Assembly (NCBI RefSeq): GCF_025024155.1 | Contig: NW_026251725.1 | Coordinates: forward strand, 433,672-497,671 | Direction of reading: 5' to 3' | Length of the DNA stretch: 64,000 nucleotides | From: Gamsiella multidivaricata | Lineage: Eukaryota; Mortierellomycota; Mortierellomycetes; Mortierellales; Mortierellaceae | Shown: in pieces, positions 11,636 through 25,437 of the stretch | Layout: every line of letters begins with the position of its first letter | Numbering within the stretch: the stretch's first letter is position 1 | Notes under the pieces: model-generated | The model's input: the letters and a program-made list of their open reading frames with translations, nothing else | Told to the model about the DNA's origin: nothing | The model's database searches: none | Position numbers and translations under genes: made by a program

Positions 11636-13868
11636 TTATTTGGACCTTTTCTTCTTGATGTAGATATCCAGCTTGGTTACGAGCCCCTTCGCCTGCTTGA
11701 TATCCAACCTATTGGCGCAAAACTCCCGCAGTCGCTGTAAATTCTCCACGTCTGGACACAAGGGTCCCTGCCGAATGGTCCAGGTCATCAAAAGCTGAAC
11801 CAATTTAGGATTCGAAAGTCGAAACGGTCCCTGATTATTCAAATTGCCACTTTTCTCCACACTACCGGTCATGGAACTATCGCTCCTTACAAGATTATCC
11901 CAAAGGTTTGAAGGGCAGTACATCCTAAGTATCCATGCGGTGCCGCTATGCGTGTTGATTGCCTCCTTCAACGTGCCTACAGTCGCAATTGATATCCCGG
12001 GCGACAAAGATGGCTCCGATGTGACTAGTGAAGCTACTTTTGTCCATAGCACATCGAGAATTAAATTGAAACGAGCCCAGAGTCGAGTCGGCAACGGACA
12101 GGGAACATTGCTGTAACCAAGAATGGTTTGAACAGTTGCCAGGTGAATCTCTGATACAAAAAGCACGGGAAGGCGATCGAGCATGTCTTGTTCCCTACTC
12201 TCTGGCATATCCTGCTCAACAGCAGCGTCAAAGATATTGCTAAGGCCAGAAAGAACAAACCATTAGCGAGGTATGAAAGACTTGCATTTTTTCTCAGAAA
12301 AAACTGTTTTGCGGCTTTTACCTTAGAAAATGGATCACGGTAGCCGGTATTTGCTCCTTTATGACCTTTTGAGCGAGTTCAGATGTCAGTTTCGAGAAAC
12401 ACGCGTGATTGCGGACGACTGGTATCAGGACACCGTCCACAATGGCCCGTCCATGAGCTTTGCTAGCATGTAGGATCGCGTCCAGAAAGAGACGTGATGG
12501 AATGGATTTTAGATGCAACGCCTATTCATCAAACATTAATAACACATATTGGTCAGAATACGCTTCTCGAATCCTTCTCCATATAATATATGATAGTATA
12601 GCGTTATAACGCCGGTCTACCTTTCGACAAAACAACACGCGATATAAGGCCAGGCTGGTTTGGTACGACAGCTGTGATGGTTTCGTCCGCTCAGTACAGA
12701 CTGCATCGATGTCTTCGGACATATCTGAGGAGCGTTCCAGCTCTTCCTCTTTCTCCTGAACAAAGATCTCATTGATGCAAAGCCGATGAATCACGTCGTC
12801 GTCGAGATTATCGATTCCGAGTTCGCGTATAGCAGAGTCTCCCTAATTACGAAAAAGAAGGATAGATAGAGTTATTAGAATGCTCGTCATCACATAATTG
12901 GCATTCAAAAAAAAAAAAACTGCTCTGGTAGTGCCGCATACCATGTCCTGGAGCTGACTCCAAGGCGAGCTCATGGCCTCTACAATTGTTCTGATCTCGT
13001 CCCACAAGAGAATCGACCTCTGCGATGTCGCCGCCTGCGATAGAAGAACCTCAGTATCTGTCGCCCCTTCTACCGTAGATCCTGTTGCTTCGACAGCCTC
13101 GCCTGCGTCGGCATTCTCGCCATGGACAGAAGTGCATACTGCAGCTGCCAAAATGTCGGATGGCCTCATGCCTTCAGGCTGTACCGTTTCTAGCTTTGGG
13201 CGCAATGATGTAACTGCGGCCTGAAGATCCTGTAAGGCCGCCAGCTTTTCTATCGAGTCAACGAGCTCCATTTTTTCCAGTACCTGCGCTGAATCCATGC
13301 CGGAAAGGACTTGCTGAAGTTCTCTCTTGTCATTCGTAGGTGCATCGGCACTATTCTGTCCGCTGCCGGTAAAGTGGTCGATAACTGGGCGTGGTCCTGA
13401 ATTATATTTAATTCTTTGCCTTTTTTGCTTTAGCGTCCTTATCGCATCAGCAGACATTGGTGCAGCCAGCGGCTCCTGTTCCTGCTCTTGCCCCTGCTCC
13501 CAACTGTTGCTTCTGATACCTGGTACTAGGTCCGCTAGGTTCGGTCTCGGTACAAATGCTAGTACCTGCCGGCAGCGATGTGCTAGGAATCAAAGATCCA
13601 TGTCGATTCCAGTCAACAATTAACGAAAAAATCGGAAGGACGTCGCTGCTGCTTCTACTCTTTTGTATCTATCCTTACATTCAGACAATATGGCTGTCCT
13701 GTCGTCCAGAGCGATGTCACCGGCCATCGCGCGTCCAGCTGTGTCTTCCGCTGTATCAGGGTCAGTTCGAGCCAAGGTCCGTTTGTCGTGGTCATGCAAG
13801 AGCTGCTTCCAAGAACTGAAAAGATCCTTTTCCTTTCGATGAGGGTCCAGCCAGCTGTAAACGGGCAT
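11636..13868 (-). CDS. FANCE-like Fanconi anaemia core complex protein (candidate)
   Basis: Candidate homologue of FANCE, which links the FA core complex to FANCD2 for interstrand crosslink repair in the nucleus. Model: complement of exons 11636-12239, 12322-12521, 12621-12842, 12942-13582 and 13679-13868; 618 residues, compared with 536 in human FANCE. The C-terminal half is helical-repeat-like. Its order of blocks parallels what I recall of the FANCE C-terminal domain: LSYQTSLALYRVLFCRK, then SIPSRLFLDAILHASK with VDGVLIPVV, then a 'valine-x-leucine' strand region (EIHLATVQTILG), then SNPKLVQLLMTWTIRQGP and a basic helical end (KQAKGLVTKLDIYIKKKRSK). The N-terminal exon (SWLDPHRKEKDLFSSWKQLL) and the EQ-rich linker are not recognisable. 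All splice junctions keep frame. An alternative start is the in-frame ATG at 13994. The identity comes from remembered pattern similarity, not an alignment, so it is moderately sure; it could be another helical-repeat nuclear protein. Confidence 0.55.
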
Positions 13869-14441
13869 CGCGATGGTTCTTTCTGATCTTGAATCAACCC
13901 AACGGTGGAATGGAAGAAAGCTTGTGTCTGAGTCAAAATTGGTGGCGCTTCTTTTTTCGCTGATGAAAGAAACTTTATTATTTTTGATACGCATTTGTGC
14001 GACAGTGATGAAGGAACAAAATGGTGCCAGTAATCTCCTCACAGAGGTTTGCAGAAGTAGAAAAAAAAACAGGAAGGAGCGAGGATTCCCATGTTGCAAT
14101 AATGTACAATGAGCAAGGTATAGAGGAGACTTAGTATAGTGTACATGGCCACAACGAAAAAGACAGTTTTTCACACAGATCTAAAGGAAAGGGCAATAAA
14201 CAATAAAAAAAGAGAGACAAAAGATATAGCGAGGAAGATGGAGGCAGGACCGACCGCAGAGAGCTGTTGCAAAATTACACCATAACCCCGACGTGCGTGT
14301 GTCCGAATCGAAGACGCGATTGAAAGGAAGGGGTGGGGTATAATATAAGAGTGGGCCAATGTCCATATGCATGAGCAAAGAAACAAGAATAATTGAAAAA
14401 AAGGGACATCGTCACACACATCAATCTCTGGTTCCAGCACC
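13869..14441. other. Intergenic region between the FANCE-like gene and the DEAD-box helicase
   Basis: This interval holds the promoter side of the FANCE-like gene, including a possible N-terminal extension of its first exon up to 13994, and the 3' UTR of the helicase. Nothing else was recognised. Confidence 0.5.
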
Positions 14442-16529
<2,088 letters not shown>

Positions 16530-18174
16530 ATTAGCTATTGAGATGGATGAGGGATGCAGAGACGGGAACGACGCGGTCAATGCTGCGGGTTCTTGAGATG
16601 GATGGTAGCGGAAACCGAGAGACTTGAAGCGGTTCGTGAGCAGGGGCCAAGAAAACGAAGGTCATCTGCTCATCACTGCATCTGCACCACTCTGCTGGGT
16701 CTTTGCTCCAAGGCGTGTTCGTGTTCGTATATGGCACGTACCAAACTGCTTGTTCATATCATGATGGCTCATTATCGAGGACGATTAGATGTGTGTGGTA
16801 GTGGTAATAGTGGCAATAGTGGGAGTCAAACGATGGGATGGTGGGAGTGGAGTGGAGTGGAGTGGAGTGATGAGCAGCAGACAGACAGCAGCAGAGTCAA
16901 CAACAGAAGCAGCAGCAGCAGCAGGGACAAAAAAGAGAGGGAAAGAAGGACCAAGGCCATGACGATGATGTCACTTCTCTCTCTCAGAGAGTACACCCCA
17001 TCCTCTCTCTGCTTCGGGTGTTGTAACCTGTATGTATGTTGTACCGCCTCAGAGCACACGCGCTATGCTAGTTAGTCTCTTTACTCCTCAGGCAGACCAG
17101 AAAAGGGAGAAAGAAGCACATCTTCCTTCTTTCCTCCGCTGTTCCTGCTGCTGCAGCAGTTCCTGTTGCTGTTGCTGTTCCTGTTGCTGTTGCTGTTGTT
17201 GTTCCTGTTCCTGTTCCTGTTCCTGTTCTTTCTCTTTCTCTTTCTCTTTCTTTCCTTCTCTCTCTTTTCCTCTCTTTCTTTTTCTCTCTCCTCTCCCTTT
17301 GTTTGACCCCATCCCTTCCGTCCTTCCATTCCCCCCCTCCCTCCCTCACAATCTTCCTCTTCCTTCTACCGACAATCAAATCACTTTTCTCATCCCTGCC
17401 CGGAATCCGTCTCTCTTTCCCTCCCTGTCCTCCTGCACCAAGCCCTCTCGTCCCCATACCCATCCATACTCACACTCGCTCACATCCTGGATCCCCTTCC
17501 CCCTCCTCCCTTGCTCTCAGACACTTACCCCACTCGACCAGCAACAAACAGCACCCCAATTCATATCCCTCCCTCCCTGTGAGACCTGAGGATACGTCAA
17601 TTCGGTCTCGCCGCAACGTGTCTCTCTGTCCTCCAAACCCAGTCTCACAGCCCCTTCCCCATCCAGGAACCATTGAGGAAAAGGTTCGCCGCAACACCAT
17701 ACCCCGCAGCCAGGCGCTCTCAAAGCAATGCTCAAACCAGCACACCTTGCACAAAGTCGCAATCACTCATACGAGGTAAAAGAAAATAAAAAAAGTAGGA
17801 AATAAAAAAACGCACAGCAGCCAACTGTACAGGGTGTGATCGGGACAGTAAAAGTGTTCTTTCTGCATCTATTCAGGATATCGAATATGCTCTGTCGATC
17901 TGATCAGTCTGTTCTTTTATTGTATCCGTCCTGCTCATACAAACGAAGTAATTGGCTCGCGTTTTTCTTCTGGTATTCTTTTCTTTATCTTTATATTCGT
18001 CTCTGTCTTTGTCTTTGTCTTTATCCTTGTCTTCTCTTTCTCTTTGTCTTTATCGCTTGCTTTAAAGTCTCGCCTTGAGACTGAATGCTTGCAAGAGATT
18101 ATATGATTTGCACCCATCCAGTTTGTATGGAGATCAAAGTTGCAGGCGCCATCTGCTTTTGACTGGGTGGACCA
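16530..18174. other. Divergent intergenic region (helicase / coiled-coil gene)
   Basis: About 1.65 kb between two divergently oriented genes, so it should contain both promoters. Strong pyrimidine bias on the plus strand from about 17130 to 17560 (TTCCTG/TTGCTG repeats and CT runs) resembles a CT-rich fungal core promoter or long 5' UTR. The long plus-strand frames here are Cys/Ser/Pro/Leu strings generated by that bias. No gene seen. Confidence 0.5.
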
Positions 18175-21100
18175 ATGGCTCCGCGGCATGTGGAGAGTGC
18201 CGTGGGTGAGCTAAAGGGGCAGCAGCAGAAGGCCATATTTATTCTTTTTCCTTCTCTATACTGACGAACTCATTTCTCACTCTCCATCTATCTAGAGCAA
18301 TACACCACCGCCCTATATCCAATCCCCAAACGACATCTACACAGCACAGGACAGCGACGTTACATCAGGGCGGAGCATGGGTAGGGACAAAATAAGGGAT
18401 CAACAGGCTCCAAAGGCTTCGACTCAGAGTGTCATCTGATCAGTGCCTGGACACTCCTCCTCCATTCAGGATTGTCCTCGAACCTAAATAAGGGGAAGGG
18501 GAGTGCGAGGAGCAATATCATGGCGGCCATCATCAGCTCCATATACTAACAACCCGCCCAACCCATTTGGATTCTCATAATACATTCAGGCAAGGAGCTA
18601 GAACTCGCACAGGAATACTCCGATGATGGGATGGCGCAGGATTACGACGATGATCTGCTGGCGCAGGTTGAGCAGATAAACGACCCCGAGCAACTGAAGC
18701 AGCTCTTGATTCAAAACGAACAGGAACGTCAAGCACTCGCCACCAACTTGGATCTTGCTGCAAGGCTGGGACTCGACCTGCATCAGCAGATGCAAAGACT
18801 GGAGCTCGAGTCGTCTGCCAGGGTAATGAAAGCACTTTGCTGAATCTGTGTGGACGGATAAAGTGAGCTTAGTTCGTCTCATGCGCCACAGCAGAGTGGA
18901 TACTATCTGTATTAATTCCTACTCTCTACATTCTTTCGTACCCGTGAACCCCCTATCCATATACAGCTGCAATCACTCCAAGAAGAGAACCATGAGCTGC
19001 AGGCAAAGGCGAATCACTCCCAGGGTCTCTCGTATCAACTCGCCAGCTATGAACATGAAGTTAAGGAACTCACCGGTCACAATCGTTTTCTGCAAAGGGA
19101 ACTTGACACCTGTCGACAGGAGCTGAAGGCCTTTCGCAAGGAGCTGGATGAGCTCTCGGAACACATGGCAGAGATAAGCACCGAGATGTTTGATGCTAAA
19201 AGCAAGGTCAATTCGTATGCAAGGCGTCTTGGAGAGGTGGAGCAAGAACTGGCCTCGACCCAGGAACTCAATGTGAACCTACAGATTCAGCTCGATAATG
19301 CGCTGCAGAAGCAGAAACAGACCCACTCTAATACAACGCAGGCTGTCAAGATGATCCAGTCGGACCTTGGGAAGGTGAGTTTTTCAACAGATGTGCGCAT
19401 TCTCGGGGTGAAGTGCCGCTTTTCATACAGATCCTGATATTTATTTATTTATTTCTTTGACAACCCTTAGGTGTTCTCAGACAGCGATACGATGCGGATG
19501 ACATTAGAGGAGCTTGAGACACGGCAAATGAAATGCGAAGGCAAAGTCATAGAGATGATGACCAACACCAGAGAATACGCTCAACTTCTCGAGGAAGCAC
19601 AAGAGACGATCCACACCCTACGCATTGAATCTGATATGGAGGGACGAGCTTGGTCCTCTCGCGGCCCACAGGCAGCCATCTGGGACCACAGGACTGGGGA
19701 GTATCCGGGGGAGTATATGCACGGGATGGAGGATGGAAGACCAAGGGCACCTCGTCGCCTCCCATCTAACCGCAGCATTACTCATCATGGCGACGACATG
19801 GAGGCCCAGACGACAGAGGAGCTCGATCCTATGTTCGACAGTGTGTCAAGGGATACTGCTGGCACCAACAGTAATTCCCTTGGGATAGAGATGGGACTTG
19901 GCAACCTCGGATTGGAGCTGGCAGAAGCCTCTCGTGGGCTAGATCAGGAACTTGCAGGATATGGCAATGAGGTACCCTCGCTCGGTCAAGAACTCGCCGG
20001 CAATGAACCATTCTTTTCAGGGATGCAGGGCACACTTGCAAGCGAACTTGAGGCCATCGAGAACCGATCTTCTTTGTACGACCTACAAGGGCGGACGGAC
20101 CCGATCTTTGACACGGACGAGCACAGGAACTCACTGGATGATAACGAGGACATGTCGGACTCGTCTTTCCCACAACGAATCTCATTGTCCGCAGAACTTC
20201 ATCAACGACTCGAGGAGAACAATATCCTCCAGAATGTCCTCGCAGGAACCATTAAGCCGACATGGAATTCCGCCAATGGGATCGGGATCTCTGGCGTGCT
20301 GGGCCCGATTCAGCATTCATCCAGCTCTATCCGGGATATCGGCAAGACTCTCAGTATGATGACGCTGTCAAACCAGAAGAGCTCCTCATCAATCTCAAGT
20401 ATGAACATCAAGCTTCCGCAAAAACCGATTCGTTCCAATACTGCGGCCTCCACAGCTACAGCAGAGGGAGAGATGGTCAAGGCGGGCTCAATGTCTGGAC
20501 CCAACGCAACTTCAGGATCGGGGTCTGGAACGGGATCTGGGTCAGGGACGATTTCTGATGTCGCCAATACTTCGTTCTCATCGGCGATCTCCTCCTCTGG
20601 AGCACGACGGACAGCATTGGACTCACACGGGGTCTTGGGACTCAAGTACCTCTTGTCGGCTACCAGCTCTGCGGATCTCTCGAACGTGATCACAAAGACA
20701 AACACGAAACCACCGATTGCCAGTGGATCCGGCACCAATCCTTCGTCTTCTTCCAGGGGTGAAAAGTCCCATTTCTCAGCAACATCAGCAACGGCGACGA
20801 CGACAACAGCTTCGGGAAGGAACGCCCGAACTTCAGTGATTGGTAGTGCCGGAAAAAATGCCAACAACGCGGGGGGAACCAGCAGCAGCAACATGGCTAG
20901 AGATCTCAAGACCAAGGCAACACCAACACCAACCTCATCATCCATCCCATCCTCGTCGGCCTTGGCTGCACCGGGTGTCAAGAGAATGGGTTCTTTCAAT
21001 GGCAAGATGACACCTTCGCGACCGATCCCCATTGCAGGAGCAGCAGCCAATGCCAGATCAGGACGCAGGTCACCATCACCGGCCTCTTCATGGTCTGCTT

Positions 21101-21210
21101 CTTCGACAGCCATACCGGAAGCATTTTCCTCACGACGACCCTCCCTTCCTGGATCTTCCGCACCCTCCTCTGGACCGAGCAATGGCAGGTCTCGGCCTCC
21201 TTGGAATTAA
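18175..21210 (+). CDS. Coiled-coil protein with CC1-box (AAxxG) motif; candidate dynein/kinesin cargo adaptor
   Basis: Model: exons 18175-18205, 18590-18822, 18967-19374 and 19471-21210; 803 residues. The first exon (MAPRHVESAVGKELELAQEY) is inferred from frame and splice signals; the ATG at 18631 is the fallback start. Residues from about 30 to 260 form an almost unbroken heptad-type coiled coil. At residues 65-71 the sequence DLAARLG, inside NLDLAARLGLDLHQQMQRLE, matches the AAxxG CC1-box that animal adaptors (BICD, BICDR, TRAK, HAP1) use to bind dynein light intermediate chain. The following blocks (YEHEVKELTGHNRFLQREL; MRMTLEELETRQMKCEGKVI; YAQLLEEAQETIHTLR) are reminiscent of the HAP1-N/TRAK domain. 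The remaining 530 residues are Ser/Gly/Thr-rich and disordered, ending in an Arg/Ser/Pro tail. What is seen is the coiled coil and motif; the adaptor role is inference. Confidence 0.7.
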
Positions 21211-21308
21211 TATGTACTTCTATACCAGACTCTGTACACTATTGGCATCCAACAATATGCCATTCCTTTTTTTTTTTTTTTTTTTTTTTTTTTTGCATGT
21301 AATCGTAC

Positions 21309-21314
21309 AATAAA
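21309..21314 (+). promoter_or_regulatory. AATAAA polyadenylation signal
   Basis: AATAAA about 100 bp after the stop of the coiled-coil gene, just downstream of a poly-T tract. It is a plausible 3' end signal for that transcript. Confidence 0.5.
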
Positions 21315-21472
21315 CCACAATATGAAATGATTAACAGGCGCTCTATTATTTATTAGTTTTAAGAACAGTGTCTAGGATGATGTACACGGGATGGGGAAGG
21401 GCATTTTCAAGGACTAGGTGGGTAAAAAAAAACAAAGAGAGAAAAAGAGAATGTACTCTTCCAACTCCTGCA

Positions 21473-24400
21473 TTAATCCTTGGTGCTGGGCTGGATCGAC
21501 TTTGTTCTGCTGAACATCGTCTTCATAGTCGGGACCATGTTCAAGCCAATAATCTCTTCATTGAGGGCCGTGGGCCTGATCTTGCGGAGGATCAACGTGC
21601 GCAGGGTGGCATAAAAGAGGATGAACACGCCGAACGCAAAGGGGATCAGCAGATACACGAAAGCGGTATCGTTCGACGTCTTGAAGACAACTGGCAAGCC
21701 AGGACAGTAGACAATAAAGAATCCGAGAGCGCAACCAAGGGCCACTCCGATGAAGGTACGGACGTTCGAGAACATGTACATGCCGAAGGGCAGACGGTAC
21801 CGACACTTGCACGCAAACAAGTTGAACAGCTGCATGATCATGATACCGAGATAGAAGCTGGACTGGGCCTTCGCCAACAACTTCGCGGGCTCGCTGTTGT
21901 CGTCATCCGTCGTGAAATCGCCGTTCTTTTGCATCTGCACAGCCATCGCAGGGGTGACTCCGCCTTCCTTGTAGAGGACAACAAAGAAGGTCACCAAAGC
22001 ACCGATCGTCTCGATGATACCGATTTCGAGGTAAGCCCAGGACAAGAGACCAGCATCCACCAGGACCTCATCCTCAGTCGATTCAAACTTCTCGCGCCAG
22101 TACACACCCGTGAACATTGCCATGAAGTCGTGATGGAATCGAGCCATGAACGATGGCTGGACCTCCTCGCCTGATTCCGCGTCGACCACAGGAGGCAAGG
22201 CACGGAGGGCCATACGACGACGACGCTCGATCGAGGCCGGGGTGACGGGCTTGCGAGGAGGGAGTTTCATCAGTCCGGACTTGGTCTCGGGCTTGTCCCA
22301 GGCAAAGGTCAACGAGATCAACAGCTCGAATCCAAGATCGATCACCAGAATCAGCATGGCAGAGATAGGCAGGGGGATGGAGGCAATGACATAGAGCAAA
22401 TTGGGGATAACCTCGGGCATCGAATGCGTGATCGTGTACTGAATGGATTTCTTCAAGTTGGTGAAGATCAGACGACCTTCCTCAATACCGCGGACAGTCG
22501 AAGCAAAGTTGTCGTCGAGCAAGATCATGGAAGCAGCATCCTTGGAGACATCCGATCCTGAAATGTTCATAGCAATACCCAGATCTGCCTTCTTGAGCGC
22601 AGGCGAATCGTTCACACCATCGCCCGTGACGCCGACAATGTGGCCAAGGGCCTGAGCGTGCTTCACGATCTGCAGCTTGTGCTTGGGCGAAGTACGGGCA
22701 AAGATGATTTCGGGCTTGGAGAAAATCAAATCCCAGTCCTGTTCCGATAAAGAATCAATTTGTTCACCGTGAATCACAATCGCATTGTACTCGTTGTCGC
22801 CGACCTCGTCCACAGAGCAACCACGCTGTTTGGCCACCATCTCCTTTGTATCCGAAAGCACCAAGTTGATCTTGCGTCCAATGGCCTCAGCAGTCAAGGG
22901 GTGGTCACCAGTGACCATCATCACACGGATACCAGCAGAGCGGCAGCGACCAATAGCCTCACGGACACCGTGCTTGGGGGGATCCTCCAGAGAGATGAGA
23001 CCGACGAAGCAGAGTTCTGTGGTGGGGTAATTCTTCTTTTCCTTGTCAAACACATGGCCGTCGGGGTACTGGCTACCGGGCAAGAGCAACTGGGCGAAAG
23101 CGAGGACACGGTGACCCTTGGAAGCCATCAGTGTGTACATTTCATCATATGCCTTCGAGTGCTCCGCCGTCAAGGGAATGGCCTCGTTATTGATCAGGAT
23201 AGTGCTGCAGAGACGCAGAATGCGTTCGGGGGCTCCCTTCATCAAAAGGGTGTACGTTCCGTTGGCATGGTCCTTGCGATGGATCGTCATGGCCCACTTG
23301 TTCTCAGAGTTGAAGGGGACCTCAAAGACCTTAGGGTAGAGATCAGAGAGCTCATCAAAGTTGGCAATGTTGGCAGCAGCAAAGCGGGTCAATCCAGACT
23401 CGGTGGCGTCACCGACAACCTGACGTTCGGAAATGGGCACATCCGTGCGGTCAAACTTGGCGCGTGAGCACAGGGCAGAGATCGAGAGCACCTCGGGAAT
23501 ACCAGGAGAACTGGCGTCAAAGGGAGCACCGGCATTGGCGGCGCTGCGGAAAGCAGAGTACATATTGTTGGAGGACCAGATGTTGGTCACGGTCATTTGG
23601 TTGCGGGTCAATGTTCCGGTCTTGTCGGTGGCGAGAAGAGTGATGGCGCCAAGAGTCTCGACACCGGTCAGATCCTTGACCAGGACGTTCTGCGTGGCCA
23701 TGCGCTTGGCAGCGATGGTGAGCAACATGGTGACCGTGGCAGGAAGACCCTCGGGGACCCAGGCGACGAAGACACCGATAGCAAAGTTGAGTGTGCTGGA
23801 GATTCCACCGGCCTGGTCGCGGTAAACGGCAAAGTAACCGATGAGGAAAAAGACGATAGCGGTGGTGATGGCGATCGAAGCAATGATCTTGACAAAGTCA
23901 TCGATTTCGCGAGTGAGGGGCGACTTTCCAGAGTCCTCTCCAGCGGTCAATCCGGCAATCTGACCAAGCACGGTGTTGTCCCCTGTTCTGATGACCAATC
24001 CATAGCCCTCGCCGTTGATGACCAGGGATCCGTTGAATGCGAGGTTGCGGGCTTCGAGAGGGTTCTTTTGGTCGTTAATGGGGCTGCGGTCCTGAGGATC
24101 GGTTTCTCCCGTCAAGGACGAGTTGTCGACCTTCATATCCGTGCATGCAAAAATCATGATATCGGCAGGGATTTTGTCGCCCATGCGCGCAAAGACGACA
24201 TCACCCAGGACAAGATCGGAGGCGGGGATCTGGACGGACTTTCCGTCGCGGACGACATAGCACTGTTGGGGCATGAGGTTCAGGAACGACTGGAGGACAG
24301 CAGCGGACTTTTGGGCCTGGTAGAACTCGATGGCTGCGTTGAGAAACGCGACGAGAATCAGGATAGCTCCCAAGTATGTCTGCAACGATTGGAAAAAAAA

Positions 24401-25437
24401 AATATATTTGTATATCATGTAGACCAAATTAGGATTTTTAGAGCCGGAGAAGCGACGCGTGCCGCGGCAAATAAAAAAACGGAGGGGCTAAAGATTGGTA
24501 TAAAGTGCCCACAGCTCATCCGACATAGCGGAACACGGAATAGATGCAGCACTTACGTTGACTTTGTTGCCCTTGGGGTCGACAGCCAAGAGGACGTAGT
24601 TGAGAATACCGGCGAGGATCAGGAGCAGGTTGAAGAGCGAGGTGAGACAGTGGAAGAACTTCATGAAGGGCGAGATCTGCTTGGGGGGCGACAGGATGTT
24701 GGGCCCGTTCTCTGCTAGCCGCTGAGCAGCGACGGAGGGGTCCAGTCCTTTGCTGTTGGCGGCCTTATGAGCATCGATGTTGACGCCGTGTCTGGCAGCA
24801 ATCTCCTCGATTGGGAAGAGGTGCTCCGTCTAATGTTCAACCAGAACCGGAAATGGAAAAAGGAGAGGGATTGGTTGAGTTAACAAATTGGAATTTGTGA
24901 GAATATATAGAACAGGCTGAAGAGCGCGAGCAGAGAGCGCGCGAGAGGACGGCTGCGAACAGCAACAGGTCCTAAGAGGGAGCCCTTTTTTTTTTTTTAT
25001 GGTTTGAAGGAGCACAATTTGAACTGGCAGGAAATGGTGCTGAAAAGGGTGCGGACTATTTCCATCTCGATCAGAAAAGATTTTCCTTTTTTTTTTCCGC
25101 CCACCATCGCCATCGAGTAGAAAAAGAAACAAAGGCAGTGTGTTGCGAGTGCTGGGTGGGGTTTGCCATGGCATGGAGTCGTAATGGGTGTGCTTTGCCT
25201 TGAATCCACTCTCCTTGGGAAGTCTACACAACAGCTGCTTTTTTTGCTTACAATATCGAGGGCCTTTTCCTTCTTGTTGAGGGCTTCCCGCTTCCCGCTG
25301 TCCTTTTCGGACAGGTCCTGGGAGGGTGGAGCGGTGGTGGGGATGGTTCTGGTCCTGGTCATCTTGAGGGGCTCGCTGAATTCGAGCTTGGACTCTTGAG
25401 TCGAAGGATCTGTGGAAGCACCGGCGGTTGATGCCAT
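21473..25437 (-). CDS. P-type cation ATPase, type IIC (Na+/K+-ATPase alpha-like)
   Basis: Plasma-membrane ion pump. Model: complement of exons 21473-24379, 24557-24829 and 25252-25437; 1121 residues, about 100 longer than animal alpha subunits. Exon 2 holds the cation-transporter N-terminal domain (TEHLFPIEEIAARHGVNIDA), exon 3 the pump core. Motifs: actuator SLTGETDPQ (TGE), phosphorylated Asp in DKTGTLT at about residue 405, nucleotide-binding KGAPERIL, hinge TGDGVNDSP, and a C-terminal cation-ATPase domain with the expected membrane segments. The overall pattern is type IIC. The cation site differs from the animal pump, though: M4 reads VPEGLPATV rather than VPEGLLATV, M5 reads YTITHSMPE (animal YTLTSNIPE) and M6 reads IDLGFELL (animal IDLGTDMV), so the second aspartate is Glu. 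Transported ions therefore cannot be assumed to be Na+ for K+. No beta subunit gene is in the window. Confidence 0.9.

Noticed and set aside
17032..17780. Long plus-strand open frames rich in Cys, Ser, Pro and Phe
   Set aside because: They arise from TTCCTG/CTTTCC repeats in a pyrimidine-rich promoter region; all three frames are open and none has complex composition.
20310..21182. 290-codon minus-strand frame opposite the coiled-coil gene
   Set aside because: Antisense shadow of the Ser/Gly-rich tail of the coiled-coil protein; the plus strand has spliced, family-like coding sequence.
21368..22174. 268-codon plus-strand frame
   Set aside because: Antisense shadow of the P-type ATPase C-terminal exon.
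23597..24718. 373-codon plus-strand frame
   Set aside because: Antisense shadow of the P-type ATPase, which has all family motifs on the other strand.
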